64,000 nucleotides of DNA from Gordonia polyisoprenivorans (GTDB lineage Bacteria; Actinomycetota; Actinomycetes; Mycobacteriales; Mycobacteriaceae). Below, piece by piece: positions 1 to 8,645 of the stretch. Numbering within the stretch: the stretch's first letter is position 1; each line of letters begins with the position of its first letter. The translations under genes and the position numbers were made by a program. The stretch spans positions 4,464,001-4,528,000 of the forward strand of contig NZ_CP072203.1 of NCBI RefSeq assembly GCF_017654315.1, given 5' to 3'. Below the pieces are notes generated by a model. The model was not told where the DNA came from and ran no database searches. It saw only the letters and a list, made by a program, of their open reading frames with translations.

Positions 1-158
1 TCGAACGCGGCCTCGCCGACGGCGTCAATGCGGTGGTGCGGGATCCGGCGACCGCCGAGTCGATGGGCAAGGCCGGACGCGAACGGGCCGCTGCGGAATT
101 CTCCTGGGATGCGATCGCCGAGCAGACCCTCGCGGTATATCAGGCCGTCACGCACTGA
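1..158 (+). CDS. Glycosyltransferase, 3' end only (GlgA/GlgM-like)
   Basis: Only the last 51 codons are in the window, in the frame beginning at base 3 and ending in TGA. The visible tail (an ERGLADGVNAV segment, then GKAGRERAAAEFSWDAIAEQT) is typical of the C-terminus of GT-B family 4 glycosyltransferases. There the conserved final helix contains a W preceded by F-S and packs against the N-terminal domain. Position next to DUF3117 and the gpgS cluster matches the mycobacterial alpha-maltose-1-phosphate synthase/glycogen synthase gene (Rv1212c type), which elongates alpha-1,4-glucan precursors from ADP-glucose. That assignment rests on context and a short tail. It converges on the methyltransferase gene with a 25-nt gap. 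Confidence 0.75.
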   Translation, partial: ERGLADGVNAVVRDPATAESMGKAGRERAAAEFSWDAIAEQTLAVYQAVTH

Positions 159-183
159 TCCGCGGCCCGACGCGCGGGACCGG

Positions 184-1086
184 TCAGCGGATGCGGCACA
201 CCGTGACGGTGACCGCGACGGTGATCTCGAGGCTGCCACCGTGAGCGGCGGCCACGCCGTCGGCGACCTCGTCGATGTGCGCGCGCTCGTGATGAAATGC
301 CGAGGGCCCCATGGCGACGAGGTCGGCGATCGTCGGCGCGGTCACCGTGCGCGTCTGCTGCACCACGTGCCGGTCGACGATGTCGAAAACCGGCGACAAC
401 GCGGCCTCGATCCGATCGTCCTTGTCCGGCGCCACCGTCAGCATGCCCAGCGGGCCGACGAGTTCGGTGAGGTGATCGGGACGGGGTGCCACGATGACGA
501 GATGACCACCGGCGCGCAGGACACGCGCGGTCTCGGCGATGTTGCGCGGGGCGAACACCGACAACGCCACCGCTGCCGAACCGGACCTCATCGGGATCTG
601 CCGCCACACGTCGGCGACCACACTCGCGGCGGTCGGCTCGCCGCGCACCACCGCCCGGGCGCACGCCTTGGACAGGTCGATGACCACCCCGCGCGCGTTC
701 GGGGCCCGGCGCAGACACGCGCGGAGATACACCCCTGGGCCGCCCCCGAGATCGACGATCAGGGGCGACTGCGCATCGGGCGACTGCTCGTCGGCGGGGC
801 ACAGATCGGCGACGGCGGTGGCGGTGGCCTCGACGACCGGCGACAGGACGCCTGCGTCGTGCACACGGAGTCGAGCGGCAACCATCTCCGGGGTGTCGGC
901 GCGGAGCGCACCGGAGCGCCCGTCGAGGAGCGCGACGTAGCCATGGCGGGCGATGTCGAAGGAATGTCGCCGACCGCACCGCAGCGCGGCGTGGTCGGCG
1001 GTGAGATCCAGGGCATCCGAGCAGATCGGACACCTCAGGTCGGGAAGTAGCTCGGTCAGCGCCGAGCGGGCCTGCGACCCGGTCAG
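184..1086 (-). CDS. RlmA-type 23S rRNA (guanine-N1) methyltransferase
   Basis: SAM-dependent methyltransferase related to RlmA/RrmA, which modify a guanine in 23S rRNA helix 35. The N-terminus carries the diagnostic zinc finger: C19 and C22 (CPIC), then C37 and H41 (CGRRH), followed by SFDIARHGYVALL. The SAM-binding loop DLGGGPG is at about residues 112-118. No ATG, GTG or TTG lies in frame upstream of the zinc finger. The first ATG (base 885) would remove the finger. The best candidate is a CTG whose last two bases start the TGA stop of the upstream DUF3117 gene (CTGA overlap), giving 300 aa. A frameshift or sequencing error near the 5' end is the alternative. Coupling to DUF3117 is likely. 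Confidence 0.82.
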   Translation of the reverse strand: MTGSQARSALTELLPDLRCPICSDALDLTADHAALRCGRRHSFDIARHGYVALLDGRSGALRADTPEMVAARLRVHDAGVLSPVVEATATAVADLCPADEQSPDAQSPLIVDLGGGPGVYLRACLRRAPNARGVVIDLSKACARAVVRGEPTAASVVADVWRQIPMRSGSAAVALSVFAPRNIAETARVLRAGGHLVIVAPRPDHLTELVGPLGMLTVAPDKDDRIEAALSPVFDIVDRHVVQQTRTVTAPTIADLVAMGPSAFHHERAHIDEVADGVAAAHGGSLEITVAVTVTVCRIR

Positions 1087-1250
1087 CCGGTGACCCCGCG
1101 GAGTTCTTCGCCGAGAGCTGCGGCCTCGTCCGGGGTCAGTTCGACCACCAGTCGTCCACCACCCTCGATCGGAATGCGCACGACGATCCCACGTCCCTCC
1201 TTGGCCGCTTCCATTGGCCCATCCCCAGTTCGTGGCTTCATCGCCGCCAT
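1083..1250 (-). CDS. DUF3117 small conserved protein
   Basis: A 55-aa protein beginning MAAMKPRTGDGP and containing EAAKEGRGIV and a GGGRLVVELTPDEAAAL segment. This is the highly conserved actinobacterial DUF3117 family (Rv1211 type), of unknown function. It is short, basic at the N-terminus and acidic at the C-terminus. The ATG at 1250 was preferred because family members start MAAMKPR. Its stop overlaps the likely CTG start of the methyltransferase. Near-invariance of such a small protein across the order suggests a housekeeping role, but no activity can be read from the sequence. Confidence 0.9.
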   Translation of the reverse strand: MAAMKPRTGDGPMEAAKEGRGIVVRIPIEGGGRLVVELTPDEAAALGEELRGVTG

Positions 1251-1422
1251 TCTCAAACTCCCTTCAGAGTCTCGCGTCGCCGAGGGCTCCCGGCCGTCGC
1301 CGGACGATCATTCCGACAAGACGGAGAAGCCCGGATCGCGGCCATGCGGCCGGTGACGGTGGTTGCCGCCAGAGCAATGATACGTGGCGCACCGACGTGC
1401 AGATGCCCCACGCGCCCGCAAG

Positions 1423-1902
1423 TCAGTCACGCGATTCGGTCACGGCCCCGGCAGCGGGGTCGACCGAGGCCTCCCCGGCACCGTCCGGGTGGTGGTCCCC
1501 GGCTCCTGTCGCGTGCGACTCGACGGCGCTTGCCTGCGGACCATCGACTCCCTCGGCCACCGTGCCGGCCTCGTGACGACCGATACCCGCGGCGACCGGG
1601 TGTACGGATGCGGCGTCGCGGTCCTGCAGTTGCTGGATCAGCGCCCGGAGGTCGTCGATCTCGTCGGCGAGCCGGGCCAGCGCCCAGTCGACCTCGCTCT
1701 GCTTGTACCCGCGGACGGTGAGCGCGAACCGCAGTGTGCGCACGTCGTATCCGTTGATCCCGTTGCGCGGAAGACGGGTCAGCGTCGAGGTCGCGTCGAC
1801 CGGCGGGAGGTCCTCGCCGCGACCGAACACGAACCAGACCACGGCGAAGACGACGGCCACCACGACCGCCATGATCAGCAGGTACAGCAACAGTGTCTGC
1901 AT
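1423..1902 (-). CDS. Membrane-anchored DivIVA-domain protein
   Basis: 159 aa. One N-terminal transmembrane helix (about residues 4-27, hydrophobic and Val-rich) is followed by a cytoplasmic DivIVA-type motif. That motif reads YDVRTLRFALTVRGYKQSEVDWALARLADEID, shown here in pieces around GYKQSEVD, and is followed by a short coiled coil. A low-complexity Ala/Gly/His tail completes the protein. DivIVA-domain proteins mark poles and organise wall growth in actinobacteria, and this single-pass form corresponds to Rv1209. It sits between gpgS and DUF3117, the same order as in mycobacteria. Polar localisation is inference. Confidence 0.85.
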   Translation of the reverse strand: MQTLLLYLLIMAVVVAVVFAVVWFVFGRGEDLPPVDATSTLTRLPRNGINGYDVRTLRFALTVRGYKQSEVDWALARLADEIDDLRALIQQLQDRDAASVHPVAAGIGRHEAGTVAEGVDGPQASAVESHATGAGDHHPDGAGEASVDPAAGAVTESRD

Positions 1903-2002
1903 GATCCCATGGTGTCAGAGAGGTGACCGGTCGCGCCGCCGTGGCCCGTCCGATGCCACGTCGCGACGGCAGGGGCGGGCGAGCGCCCCACCAGGCGAGG
2001 GC

Positions 2003-3064
2003 CTACGAGGCGATCTCCTCGTCGTCGGCGGCGATGTCGACCGCGCGCAGGGTCTTCATCGGCGGGCGGTCCTCGAGATAGACGTCGGTGGTGTGCGGGG
2101 TGAAGGTGCCGTCGGGCTCCGCGGTGAACTGGGTCAACCCGACGCCCGAATCCTCGATGCCGCAGCGGCGCATCAAGGTGCCCACGATCTGTCGGCTCAT
2201 CACACCCAGCTCGATGAGCGGGCGGTTGCGGTGGGTGCGCACCCCGAGATTCACCTGGCCGATGCCCTCGAGGCCGTAGCGGTCGTAGGTATCGATCAGC
2301 AGCCCGATCTCGACACCGTAACCGGGGGCGAACGGCACCGACGCGAACATCTCGCGGGTACCGGCGTACTCCCCGCCGAGGGGCTGGAGCACCGCGGTGA
2401 GTTCGGGCTTCTGCGAGGCGAGCAGTGGTCGTGCGACGAGCTCGGTGACCCTGCCGCCACCGTTGGCGTCCTGGGTGCCCCCGGTTCGCAGGGGACGCCG
2501 ATAGTAGCCCTTGACCAGCTGGATGTCCGGATTCACCAGCAGGGGACCGAGCATCTTCGGCACGAACATCGGGTCGGGGTCGATCAGATCGGAGTCGACG
2601 AAGGCGATGATGTCGCCGGTGGCGACGGCGATCGAGCGCCACAGCACTTCGCCCTTGCCCTTGACGGGCTCGAGTTCGGGGACCGCGTCCTCGCGGCTGA
2701 TCACCTCGGCGCCGGCGGCCCGCGCGCGTTCGGCGGTCGCGTCGGTGGACCCGGAGTCCAGCACGATCAGCTCATCGACCAGGGTTCCGACCAACGGCCG
2801 GATGGTGGCGATGACGTCGGCGACGGTCTCTTCCTCGTTCAGGGCGGGCAGCACCACCGATACCGTGCGTCCGTCCTTGGCCGCGACGAGTTCGTCGATC
2901 GTCCAGTCCGGTTGTTCCCAGGTATGGGTGGCCGACCACGAACCCCGGTCGACGGTGTCTGCGGGCGCCGGCCACATGGCGGCCTTGTCCCGACCGGTGG
3001 ATGCCGACGGTGTCCGTCCGGCGACGTGTGGGCGGTTCTGGGTTCGACGTACCTTCTTGGTCAT
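2003..3064 (-). CDS. gpgS: Glucosyl-3-phosphoglycerate synthase
   Basis: GT81 glycosyltransferase (353 aa) that transfers glucose from a nucleotide-glucose to D-3-phosphoglycerate, the first step to glucosylglycerate and the methylglucose lipopolysaccharides. Visible features are VLPALNEEETV (71-81), LDSGSTDAT (102-110), the metal-binding D157-S-D159 in FVDSDLIDPDP, and the C-terminal acceptor-binding region containing GGRVTELVARPLL, SGEYA-type and GVEIGLLIDTYDRYG elements. The N-terminus is about 45 residues longer than usual before the conserved W-T-I-D-E-L segment, so a later start is possible. The ATG overlaps the folP2 stop (ATGA), implying translational coupling. Confidence 0.96.
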   Translation of the reverse strand: MTKKVRRTQNRPHVAGRTPSASTGRDKAAMWPAPADTVDRGSWSATHTWEQPDWTIDELVAAKDGRTVSVVLPALNEEETVADVIATIRPLVGTLVDELIVLDSGSTDATAERARAAGAEVISREDAVPELEPVKGKGEVLWRSIAVATGDIIAFVDSDLIDPDPMFVPKMLGPLLVNPDIQLVKGYYRRPLRTGGTQDANGGGRVTELVARPLLASQKPELTAVLQPLGGEYAGTREMFASVPFAPGYGVEIGLLIDTYDRYGLEGIGQVNLGVRTHRNRPLIELGVMSRQIVGTLMRRCGIEDSGVGLTQFTAEPDGTFTPHTTDVYLEDRPPMKTLRAVDIAADDEEIAS

Positions 3065-3969
3065 GCGAGTCCCCTGACTGTTCTGGCTGGAGGCCGTGTG
3101 CCCGCTATCGCGGCGACCATGTCGACCACGCGGCGGGTGGCGGCGACCTCGTGGACGCGGAAGATCCGGGCGCCGTGTTCAGCGCTCAGAGCGGTCGCCG
3201 CGAGTGTGCCCTCCACCCGGTGTTCGAGGTCCACTCCCAGAGTCTCCCCCACAAAATCCTTGTTGCTCAGCGCCATCAGCACCGGCCAACCTGTCTTAAC
3301 AAGATCTTTTACGTGACGTAACAAGGTCAGCCCGTGGTGAGTGTTCTTGCCGAAATCATGCGTCGGATCGATCACGATCGAGTCACGTGCGACACCTGCG
3401 GCCTCGGCACGACGGGCCGCCGACGTCACCGCCTCGAGCACATCGGCCACGACGTCGGTGACCGCATCGCCGTAGGAGACCCGATGCGGTCGGGTCCGCA
3501 CCACCGCGCCACCGGTGTGCGAACACACGATCCCGGCCCGGTGCGCCGCGGCCACCTCGACCAATCCCGGGTCGGCGCCGGCCCAGGTGTCGTTGATGAG
3601 GTCGGCGCCCACCGCGCACGCCCCATCGGCGACCTCACTGCGCCACGTGTCGACACTGATGAGCAGATCGGGGTAGCGATCACGAATCCACGCGATGAAC
3701 GGCACCACCCGCGCGATCTCGCCCGCGGCGTCGACCTCCGCACCCGGACCGGCCTTGACGCCGCCGATGTCGACGATGTCGGCGCCCTCGGCCACGACGC
3801 GGTCGACCCGGTCCTTGGCCGCATCGTCGGTGAAACTGGCCCCACGGTCGTAGAACGAATCGGGCGTGCGGTTCACGATCGCCATCACGAGTGCGCGGTC
3901 GGCCGCGACCGGGCGGCCGCACAGGGTCTCGCCCCCGTACTTCACACGTCGCGCGTCCATGGCGTCCAT
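3061..3969 (-). CDS. folP2: FolP2, dihydropteroate synthase paralogue
   Basis: 302 aa TIM-barrel protein of the pterin-binding family. Seen: MAIVNRTPDSFYD (pterin/PPi loop region), DIGGVKAGPG (the D-I-G-G replaces the D-V-G-G-E-S of true synthases), SVDTWRSEVA, LINDTWAG, IDPTHDFGKN and FRVHEVAATRRV at the C-terminus. FolP2 proteins of mycobacteria do not replace FolP1 in folate synthesis as far as is known, and they co-occur with gpgS and fadD6. A role in modified-sugar/glucosylglycerate metabolism is therefore often inferred. The ATG at 3969 was chosen; another in-frame ATG lies 9 nt downstream. Confidence 0.93.
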   Translation of the reverse strand: MDAMDARRVKYGGETLCGRPVAADRALVMAIVNRTPDSFYDRGASFTDDAAKDRVDRVVAEGADIVDIGGVKAGPGAEVDAAGEIARVVPFIAWIRDRYPDLLISVDTWRSEVADGACAVGADLINDTWAGADPGLVEVAAAHRAGIVCSHTGGAVVRTRPHRVSYGDAVTDVVADVLEAVTSAARRAEAAGVARDSIVIDPTHDFGKNTHHGLTLLRHVKDLVKTGWPVLMALSNKDFVGETLGVDLEHRVEGTLAATALSAEHGARIFRVHEVAATRRVVDMVAAIAGTRPPARTVRGLA

Positions 3970-3991
3970 GACGTCCAGACTACGAAAGCGT

Positions 3992-5761
3992 TCAGTTCTT
4001 GGGCGCCTTGGCCGCCGCGACGTCGTCGGGATAGGAGTCGTAGTACTCGACGTATCCATCGGATCGTCCGGCGAGCACGTAGAGCGGATCGTCGCCGACC
4101 TTCTCGTAGCCCTCGTCGCGCAGTTCGACCTTGCGATTCTTGAACGTCGAGGTGGCCTCGAGCTGACCGACGATCCGGATGAACAGTGGCATCGCATACG
4201 ACGGCAGTGCCTCGTAGAGGTGCGAGGCCACCTCCTTGCCGTCGAAGTCCGCACCCTCGCGCAGCGTCACCGCCGCCATTCCGGCCTTGCCGTCTGTGCC
4301 CGGGACCTCGACACCGAAGACCACCGACTGGGCGATCGACGGGTGCCCGTCGAGTCCGGCCTCGACCTCGGTGGTCGCGACGTTCTCACCCTTCCAGCGG
4401 AACGTATCGCCGAGCCGGTCGACGAAGGCGATGTGGCTGAAACCCTGATCACGGACGAGATCGCCCGAGTTGAACCAGGCGTCGCCGTCCTTGAAGGCAT
4501 CGCGGACGATCTTCTTCTCGGTCTCCTCCGGATCGGTGTAACCGTCGATCGGGACCCGATCGTTGATACCGGAGATGAGCAGACCCGTTCCGCCGCGCTT
4601 CACCTTGGTCAGCCGGCCGTCGGCGTTGCGTTTGGGTTTGCCGTCCTCGTCGTAGTCCACGATCGCGTACGGCAGCGGGCAGAACCCGGCGGTGCGGCTG
4701 GCGCTGAAGGCGTTGACGAACACCAGGTTCAGTTCGCTGGCCCCGTAGAACTCGACGATCCGGTCGATGCCGAACCGCTCGCGGAATTCGTCCCAGATGT
4801 CGGGGCGCATGCCGTTGCCGACCACGAGGCGCACGCTGTGGGCGCGGTCGGTCGGCTTCTCCGGCTGCGCCAGGAGGTACCGGCACAGTTCACCGATGTA
4901 GCAGAACGCGGTGGCACGATTGAGGATGACGTCGTCCCAGAACTTCGACGCCGAGAAGTGCTTGCCGATGGCGATACAGGCGCCCGAGGCGAGCACCGAC
5001 GACAGCGACACCGACAGGGCGTTGTTGTGGTACAGCGGCAGCGGCACGTACATGGTGTCGCTGGCGCGCAGGCGCACCGCGAGTCCGCCGATACCCGAGA
5101 GGCTGGCCAGCCACCGGTTGTGGCTCATCACGCTGGCCTTGGGCAGGCCGGTGGTCCCGGAGGTGAAGATGTAGAACGCCTCGGTGGATGCCGGCAGGGT
5201 CGCGGTGACCTTCGGGTCGGACTCCGACCGTCCCTGCGCCGCGGCATCGAGTGCGGCGAAATCGAGGACGTGCTCGGGCAGCGCGCTCTCCGGGATCGAC
5301 CCGAAGGCCTCCGCGCACTCCGGGTCATGGACGAACACCCGGGCGCCGAGGAGTTTCATGCTGTGCTCGAGGACGTTGCCGCGCTGGTTGTAGTTGATCA
5401 TCCCGGCGATCGCACCGAGTTTGACCGTCGCGAGCATCACGAACAGGTCGGTCGGGCAGTTCTTCGACAGGATCGCCACCACGTCGCCGGTCTGCACACC
5501 CTTGTCGGCGAGTACCGCGGCGTACCGGTTCACCGTCCGGTTGGCCTCGCCGTAGGTGGTCGACTTGCCTTCGAACCGCACGAACGGCCGGTCCGGATGG
5601 TTGGCCGCGTGCTGTTGGAAGATCAGGCCGATGGTGCGCTTGGCGTCGGCGGGCCGGCGGATCAGACCGGGTGCGTGCTTGATCATCTGGGGAGCCTGCG
5701 GCGCCATCTTGAGCACGCCTCTGAACAGATCTGTGATTCCGACGGTGTCCTGGGACGACAT
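3992..5761 (-). CDS. fadD6: FadD6-type long-chain acyl-CoA synthetase
   Basis: 589 aa ANL-superfamily enzyme activating fatty acids to acyl-CoA through an acyl-adenylate. The AMP-binding P-loop YIFTSGTTGLPKA is at 197-209. FYGASELN follows, then the GDLVRDQGF region with the adenylate-binding D, and near the C-terminus the motif containing TFKNRKVELRDEGYE with its catalytic Lys. The N-terminal APGLIRRPADAKRTIGLIFQ segment is typical of the FadD6/very-long-chain (FATP-like) branch. Only 22 nt separate it from folP2, so it probably heads the fadD6-folP2-gpgS transcription unit, as in M. tuberculosis Rv1206-Rv1208. Confidence 0.95.
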   Translation of the reverse strand: MSSQDTVGITDLFRGVLKMAPQAPQMIKHAPGLIRRPADAKRTIGLIFQQHAANHPDRPFVRFEGKSTTYGEANRTVNRYAAVLADKGVQTGDVVAILSKNCPTDLFVMLATVKLGAIAGMINYNQRGNVLEHSMKLLGARVFVHDPECAEAFGSIPESALPEHVLDFAALDAAAQGRSESDPKVTATLPASTEAFYIFTSGTTGLPKASVMSHNRWLASLSGIGGLAVRLRASDTMYVPLPLYHNNALSVSLSSVLASGACIAIGKHFSASKFWDDVILNRATAFCYIGELCRYLLAQPEKPTDRAHSVRLVVGNGMRPDIWDEFRERFGIDRIVEFYGASELNLVFVNAFSASRTAGFCPLPYAIVDYDEDGKPKRNADGRLTKVKRGGTGLLISGINDRVPIDGYTDPEETEKKIVRDAFKDGDAWFNSGDLVRDQGFSHIAFVDRLGDTFRWKGENVATTEVEAGLDGHPSIAQSVVFGVEVPGTDGKAGMAAVTLREGADFDGKEVASHLYEALPSYAMPLFIRIVGQLEATSTFKNRKVELRDEGYEKVGDDPLYVLAGRSDGYVEYYDSYPDDVAAAKAPKN

Positions 5762-5841
5762 CGACTTACTCGCTCTCCGGTTGGACGACGATGGCGCGCG
5801 CTGTCCGCCGTGAACGCACGGCGCCAGCTCGTGTCCACACC

Positions 5842-6384
5842 TTACCGGTCAGTAGCATGACGCAGCGCACCCTCCACCGAATCGGTGACGACGAGCTGGT
5901 CCAGTGAACTCTGTGCGACGAATCCCGGGGCCACCAGACCCTGCAACCACGACAACAGCGGCGTGTAGAAACCCACCGGATCGAGCAGTACGACGGGCTT
6001 GCTGTGCATGCCGAGGAATCCGCCGGTCCACGTCTCGAACAACTCCTCGAGCGTGCCGATACCTCCCGGCAACGTGATGAAGCCGTCGGCCCGATCGTCC
6101 ATCAGCTTCTTGCGTTCCCGCATGGTGTCGGTGATGACGAGTTCATCGGCGTCGAGGTCGGCGACCTCGCGCTGCATCAGGGCCCGCGGGATGATCCCGA
6201 CCGTCGTACCACCGGCCGCGCGCGTGGCGTCGGCGACAGCGCCCATCATCGACACGTTGCCGCCACCGGAGACCAGCGTGTGTCCGCCCGCCCCGATCGC
6301 GGTGCCGAGTTCGGCCGCGAGATCCAGATACTCCTGCCCCACATTGCGTCCCGACGCGCAGTACACGCAGATCGCGCTCATCAT
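5842..6384 (-). CDS. LOG-family cytokinin riboside 5'-monophosphate phosphoribohydrolase
   Basis: 180 aa TIGR00730/LOG (lysine decarboxylase-like fold) protein. Members cleave the N-glycosidic bond of (modified) AMP to release the free base; the mycobacterial orthologue Rv1205 makes cytokinins. Seen: a nucleotide-binding SGGGNVSMMGAVADA segment at about 39-53, the active-site Arg region MRERKKLM (88-95), and the hallmark PGGIGTLEELFETWT (106-120). Length is the standard compact LOG size. It precedes fadD6 with an 80-nt gap, and a second, longer paralogue lies immediately upstream. Confidence 0.92.
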   Translation of the reverse strand: MMSAICVYCASGRNVGQEYLDLAAELGTAIGAGGHTLVSGGGNVSMMGAVADATRAAGGTTVGIIPRALMQREVADLDADELVITDTMRERKKLMDDRADGFITLPGGIGTLEELFETWTGGFLGMHSKPVVLLDPVGFYTPLLSWLQGLVAPGFVAQSSLDQLVVTDSVEGALRHATDR

Positions 6385-6514
6385 TCCCCCGCCCTCTCGC
6401 TGTGTCCGCAGACCTCGTGGTCGGCGGATGTGTGTTCGTCTCGCCCGATCGCGCCGGACGCTGCCGGTCCCTGAGTCGGGGCCGGTGTCGGTCGGGCCGG
6501 ATCGTCAGTCGGCG

Positions 6515-7399
6515 TCACCGCGCGTCGCGCGGCGCTGCGCGGCGCTGCGCGGCCGCCCGGATGACCTCGACCGCCTCGTCGGGTTCGTCGACAACGGTCA
6601 CCAGATCGAGATCCTCGGCCGAGACCATCCCCTTGGCGACGAGGACCTCACGCATCCAGGCGAGCAGCCCGGCCCAGTGCGCACGGCCGACGAGCACGAT
6701 CGGGAACCGGACCACCTTCTTGGTCTGCACCAGAGTCAGCGCCTCGAAGAGTTCGTCGAGGGTGCCGAGGCCGCCGGGCAGACAGACGAAGGCCTGCGCG
6801 TACTTCACGAACATCGTCTTGCGGACGAAAAAGTAGCGGAAGTTCATGCCCAGGTCGACCCAGGGATTCAGATGCTGCTCGAACGGCAGCTCGATGTTGA
6901 GTCCGATCGACGTCGCCGACGACTCGTGGGCACCCTTGTTCGCGGCCTCCATGACGCCCGGTCCACCGCCGGTGATCACCGCGTAGCCCGCCGCGCCGAG
7001 TGCTCTGCCCACGCGCACCGCGAGCTCGTAATCGGGTGAGCCGGGCTGCAGACGCGCGGACCCGAACACCGTGACCGCCTCGGCGACGTCGGACAGGGCG
7101 TCGAAACCCGCCACGAACTCCGACTGGATTCGCAGCACGCGCCAGGAATCGCGCATGGTGCGTTCGGCCCGGCGCTCGGCGTCGCGCGGATCGACCCACT
7201 CGAGCAGTCGACGATCGGTGGTGCGTTCGTCGGTGTCGGTGCGACGCACCCGCATCGGGCCGATGTAGCGGGTGCCCTGCTGATCCTCGATGTCGAGATC
7301 GGTGACCGGATCACGCTCGGCGGGCTCGCTGCCTGACGTGGTCTCGCTGCCAGAAGTCGTCTCGCTGCCAGAGGTCGTCTCGCTGCCAGAGGTTGTCAT
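6515..7399 (-). CDS. Long LOG-family paralogue with repeat-bearing N-terminus
   Basis: 294 aa TIGR00730 family protein. The core carries VFGSARL, GGGPGVMEAANKGA (144-157), RKTMF (193-197) and PGGLGTLDELFEA (208-220), so the LOG signature residues are intact. Residues 1-25 are four tandem copies of a Thr/Ser/Gly/Glu hexapeptide encoded by 18-nt repeats, and about 75 further residues of a charged extension come before the Rossmann core. This longer type is usually annotated as nucleotide 5'-monophosphate nucleosidase/TIGR00730. The substrate may be a plain nucleotide rather than a cytokinin precursor. It is probably co-transcribed with the compact paralogue downstream. Confidence 0.9.
   Translation of the reverse strand: MTTSGSETTSGSETTSGSETTSGSEPAERDPVTDLDIEDQQGTRYIGPMRVRRTDTDERTTDRRLLEWVDPRDAERRAERTMRDSWRVLRIQSEFVAGFDALSDVAEAVTVFGSARLQPGSPDYELAVRVGRALGAAGYAVITGGGPGVMEAANKGAHESSATSIGLNIELPFEQHLNPWVDLGMNFRYFFVRKTMFVKYAQAFVCLPGGLGTLDELFEALTLVQTKKVVRFPIVLVGRAHWAGLLAWMREVLVAKGMVSAEDLDLVTVVDEPDEAVEVIRAAAQRRAAPRDAR
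7325..7396 (-). repeat. Four tandem 18-nt coding repeats
   Basis: Directly after the start codon of the long LOG-family gene there are four 18-nt units (72 nt), each ending GGCAGCGAG and differing only at third-base or first-codon positions. They encode the hexapeptide TTSGSE four times. Copy number could vary by slippage without breaking the frame. Confidence 0.93.
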
Positions 7400-7465
7400 G
7401 GGCGTAACGCTAGCGCGCCCGGCCGATGTCCCCGCCGCACCGACGGGAACCCGGTGCGCGTCGGA

Positions 7466-8560
7466 TCAGCTCAGGTAGGCCCGCAACAACTCGGTGACCT
7501 CGCGGATCTGGGCGACCGGGACGCGTTCGTCGACCCGGTGGGCCAGGCTCGGATCCCCCGGTCCGAGGTTCACCGCAGGAATGCCGAGAGCCGAGAATCG
7601 CGACACGTCGGTCCAGCCGTACTTGGCGCGGAATCGTCCTTGCGCGGCGTCGACGAGTGCAGCCGCCGCCGGATGCGACAGGCCGGGCAGCGCGCCCGCG
7701 GCGGAGTCGGTGAGTTCGAGCGTCACCGCACCGGAGGCCAGTGGCCCGGCGAACACCTCACTAACGTGGTCGAGTGCGGTCTCGACGCTGCGGTCGGGTG
7801 CGAAGCGGAAGTTGACGTCGACGTGGGCGGCATCGGGTACGACATTGCCGGCCACGCCGCCGCCGATCCCGACGGCCGAGAGTCCCTCGCGATACTCGCA
7901 ACCATCGATGTCGACGCGGCGCGGCGAATACCCGGCGAGGATGGTGAGAACCTCCCCCAGCTTGTGAATGGCGTTGTCGCCCATCCACGCTCGCGCCGAG
8001 TGCGCTCGGGTCCCGGTCGCGGTCAGCCGCACCCGCAGGGTGCCTTGGCATCCTGCCTCGATCTGCCCGGCCGTGGGTTCGCCGAGGATCGCCACGTCAC
8101 CGGAAAGCCACTGCGGCAGTTCACGTTCGATGACCCCCAAGCCGTTGTACTCGGCGGCGATCTCCTCGCAGTCGTAGAAGATGAGCGTGAGGTCGTGGCG
8201 CGGATCGGCCAGCGTTGCCGCGAGATGCAAGAACACCGCGTCACCGGATTTCATGTCCACCGTTCCGCACCCGTGCAGGACGTCGCCCTCGGTGACGTCG
8301 TCGGTGCGCCGGCTCGGCAGGTTCCCGGCCACCGGGACCGTGTCGAGGTGCCCGGCAAGGATGACCCGGCTGCCCAGACCCCGGTCGGTGCGCGCGAGCA
8401 CCCGGTTGCCGTGACGCACGATCTCGAAGCCGGTGGTCTGCTCCCGGAGCGCGGATTCGACGGCGTCGGCGATGGCAGTTTCGTCCCGGGATTCACTGTG
8501 GATGTCGACCAGCGCCGCGGTTAGGTCGATCGGATCGCCATGGAGGTCGAGGGCATTCAC
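7466..8560 (-). CDS. dapE: Succinyl-diaminopimelate desuccinylase
   Basis: 364 aa M20-family dinuclear metallohydrolase. It hydrolyses N-succinyl-LL-2,6-diaminopimelate to LL-diaminopimelate and succinate in the lysine/peptidoglycan pathway. Metal and catalytic residues visible: H71 and D73 in AGHLDTVP, D102 in [11 protein letters not shown], the E-E pair (132-133) in [14 protein letters not shown], and a C-terminal His in SLAHRVDE. The lid/dimerisation domain contains [18 protein letters not shown]. dapD and dapC lie 1.3-4.5 kb to the right, so three lysine-pathway genes are clustered here though not in one operon. Confidence 0.95.
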   Translation of the reverse strand: MNALDLHGDPIDLTAALVDIHSESRDETAIADAVESALREQTTGFEIVRHGNRVLARTDRGLGSRVILAGHLDTVPVAGNLPSRRTDDVTEGDVLHGCGTVDMKSGDAVFLHLAATLADPRHDLTLIFYDCEEIAAEYNGLGVIERELPQWLSGDVAILGEPTAGQIEAGCQGTLRVRLTATGTRAHSARAWMGDNAIHKLGEVLTILAGYSPRRVDIDGCEYREGLSAVGIGGGVAGNVVPDAAHVDVNFRFAPDRSVETALDHVSEVFAGPLASGAVTLELTDSAAGALPGLSHPAAAALVDAAQGRFRAKYGWTDVSRFSALGIPAVNLGPGDPSLAHRVDERVPVAQIREVTELLRAYLS

Positions 8561-8645
8561 GCCCCCACCGTAACGAAGCCGATGGCGCGGCGCCGAAAAG
8601 GGTTACGCCTGCGTGGTTTACACCGCACTGTGTACAGCACAGGGG

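Noticed and set aside
3866-5860. Plus-strand 664-codon open frame opposite fadD6
   Set aside because: It is a shadow of fadD6/folP2. The fadD6 frame carries complete ANL motifs and this one has none.
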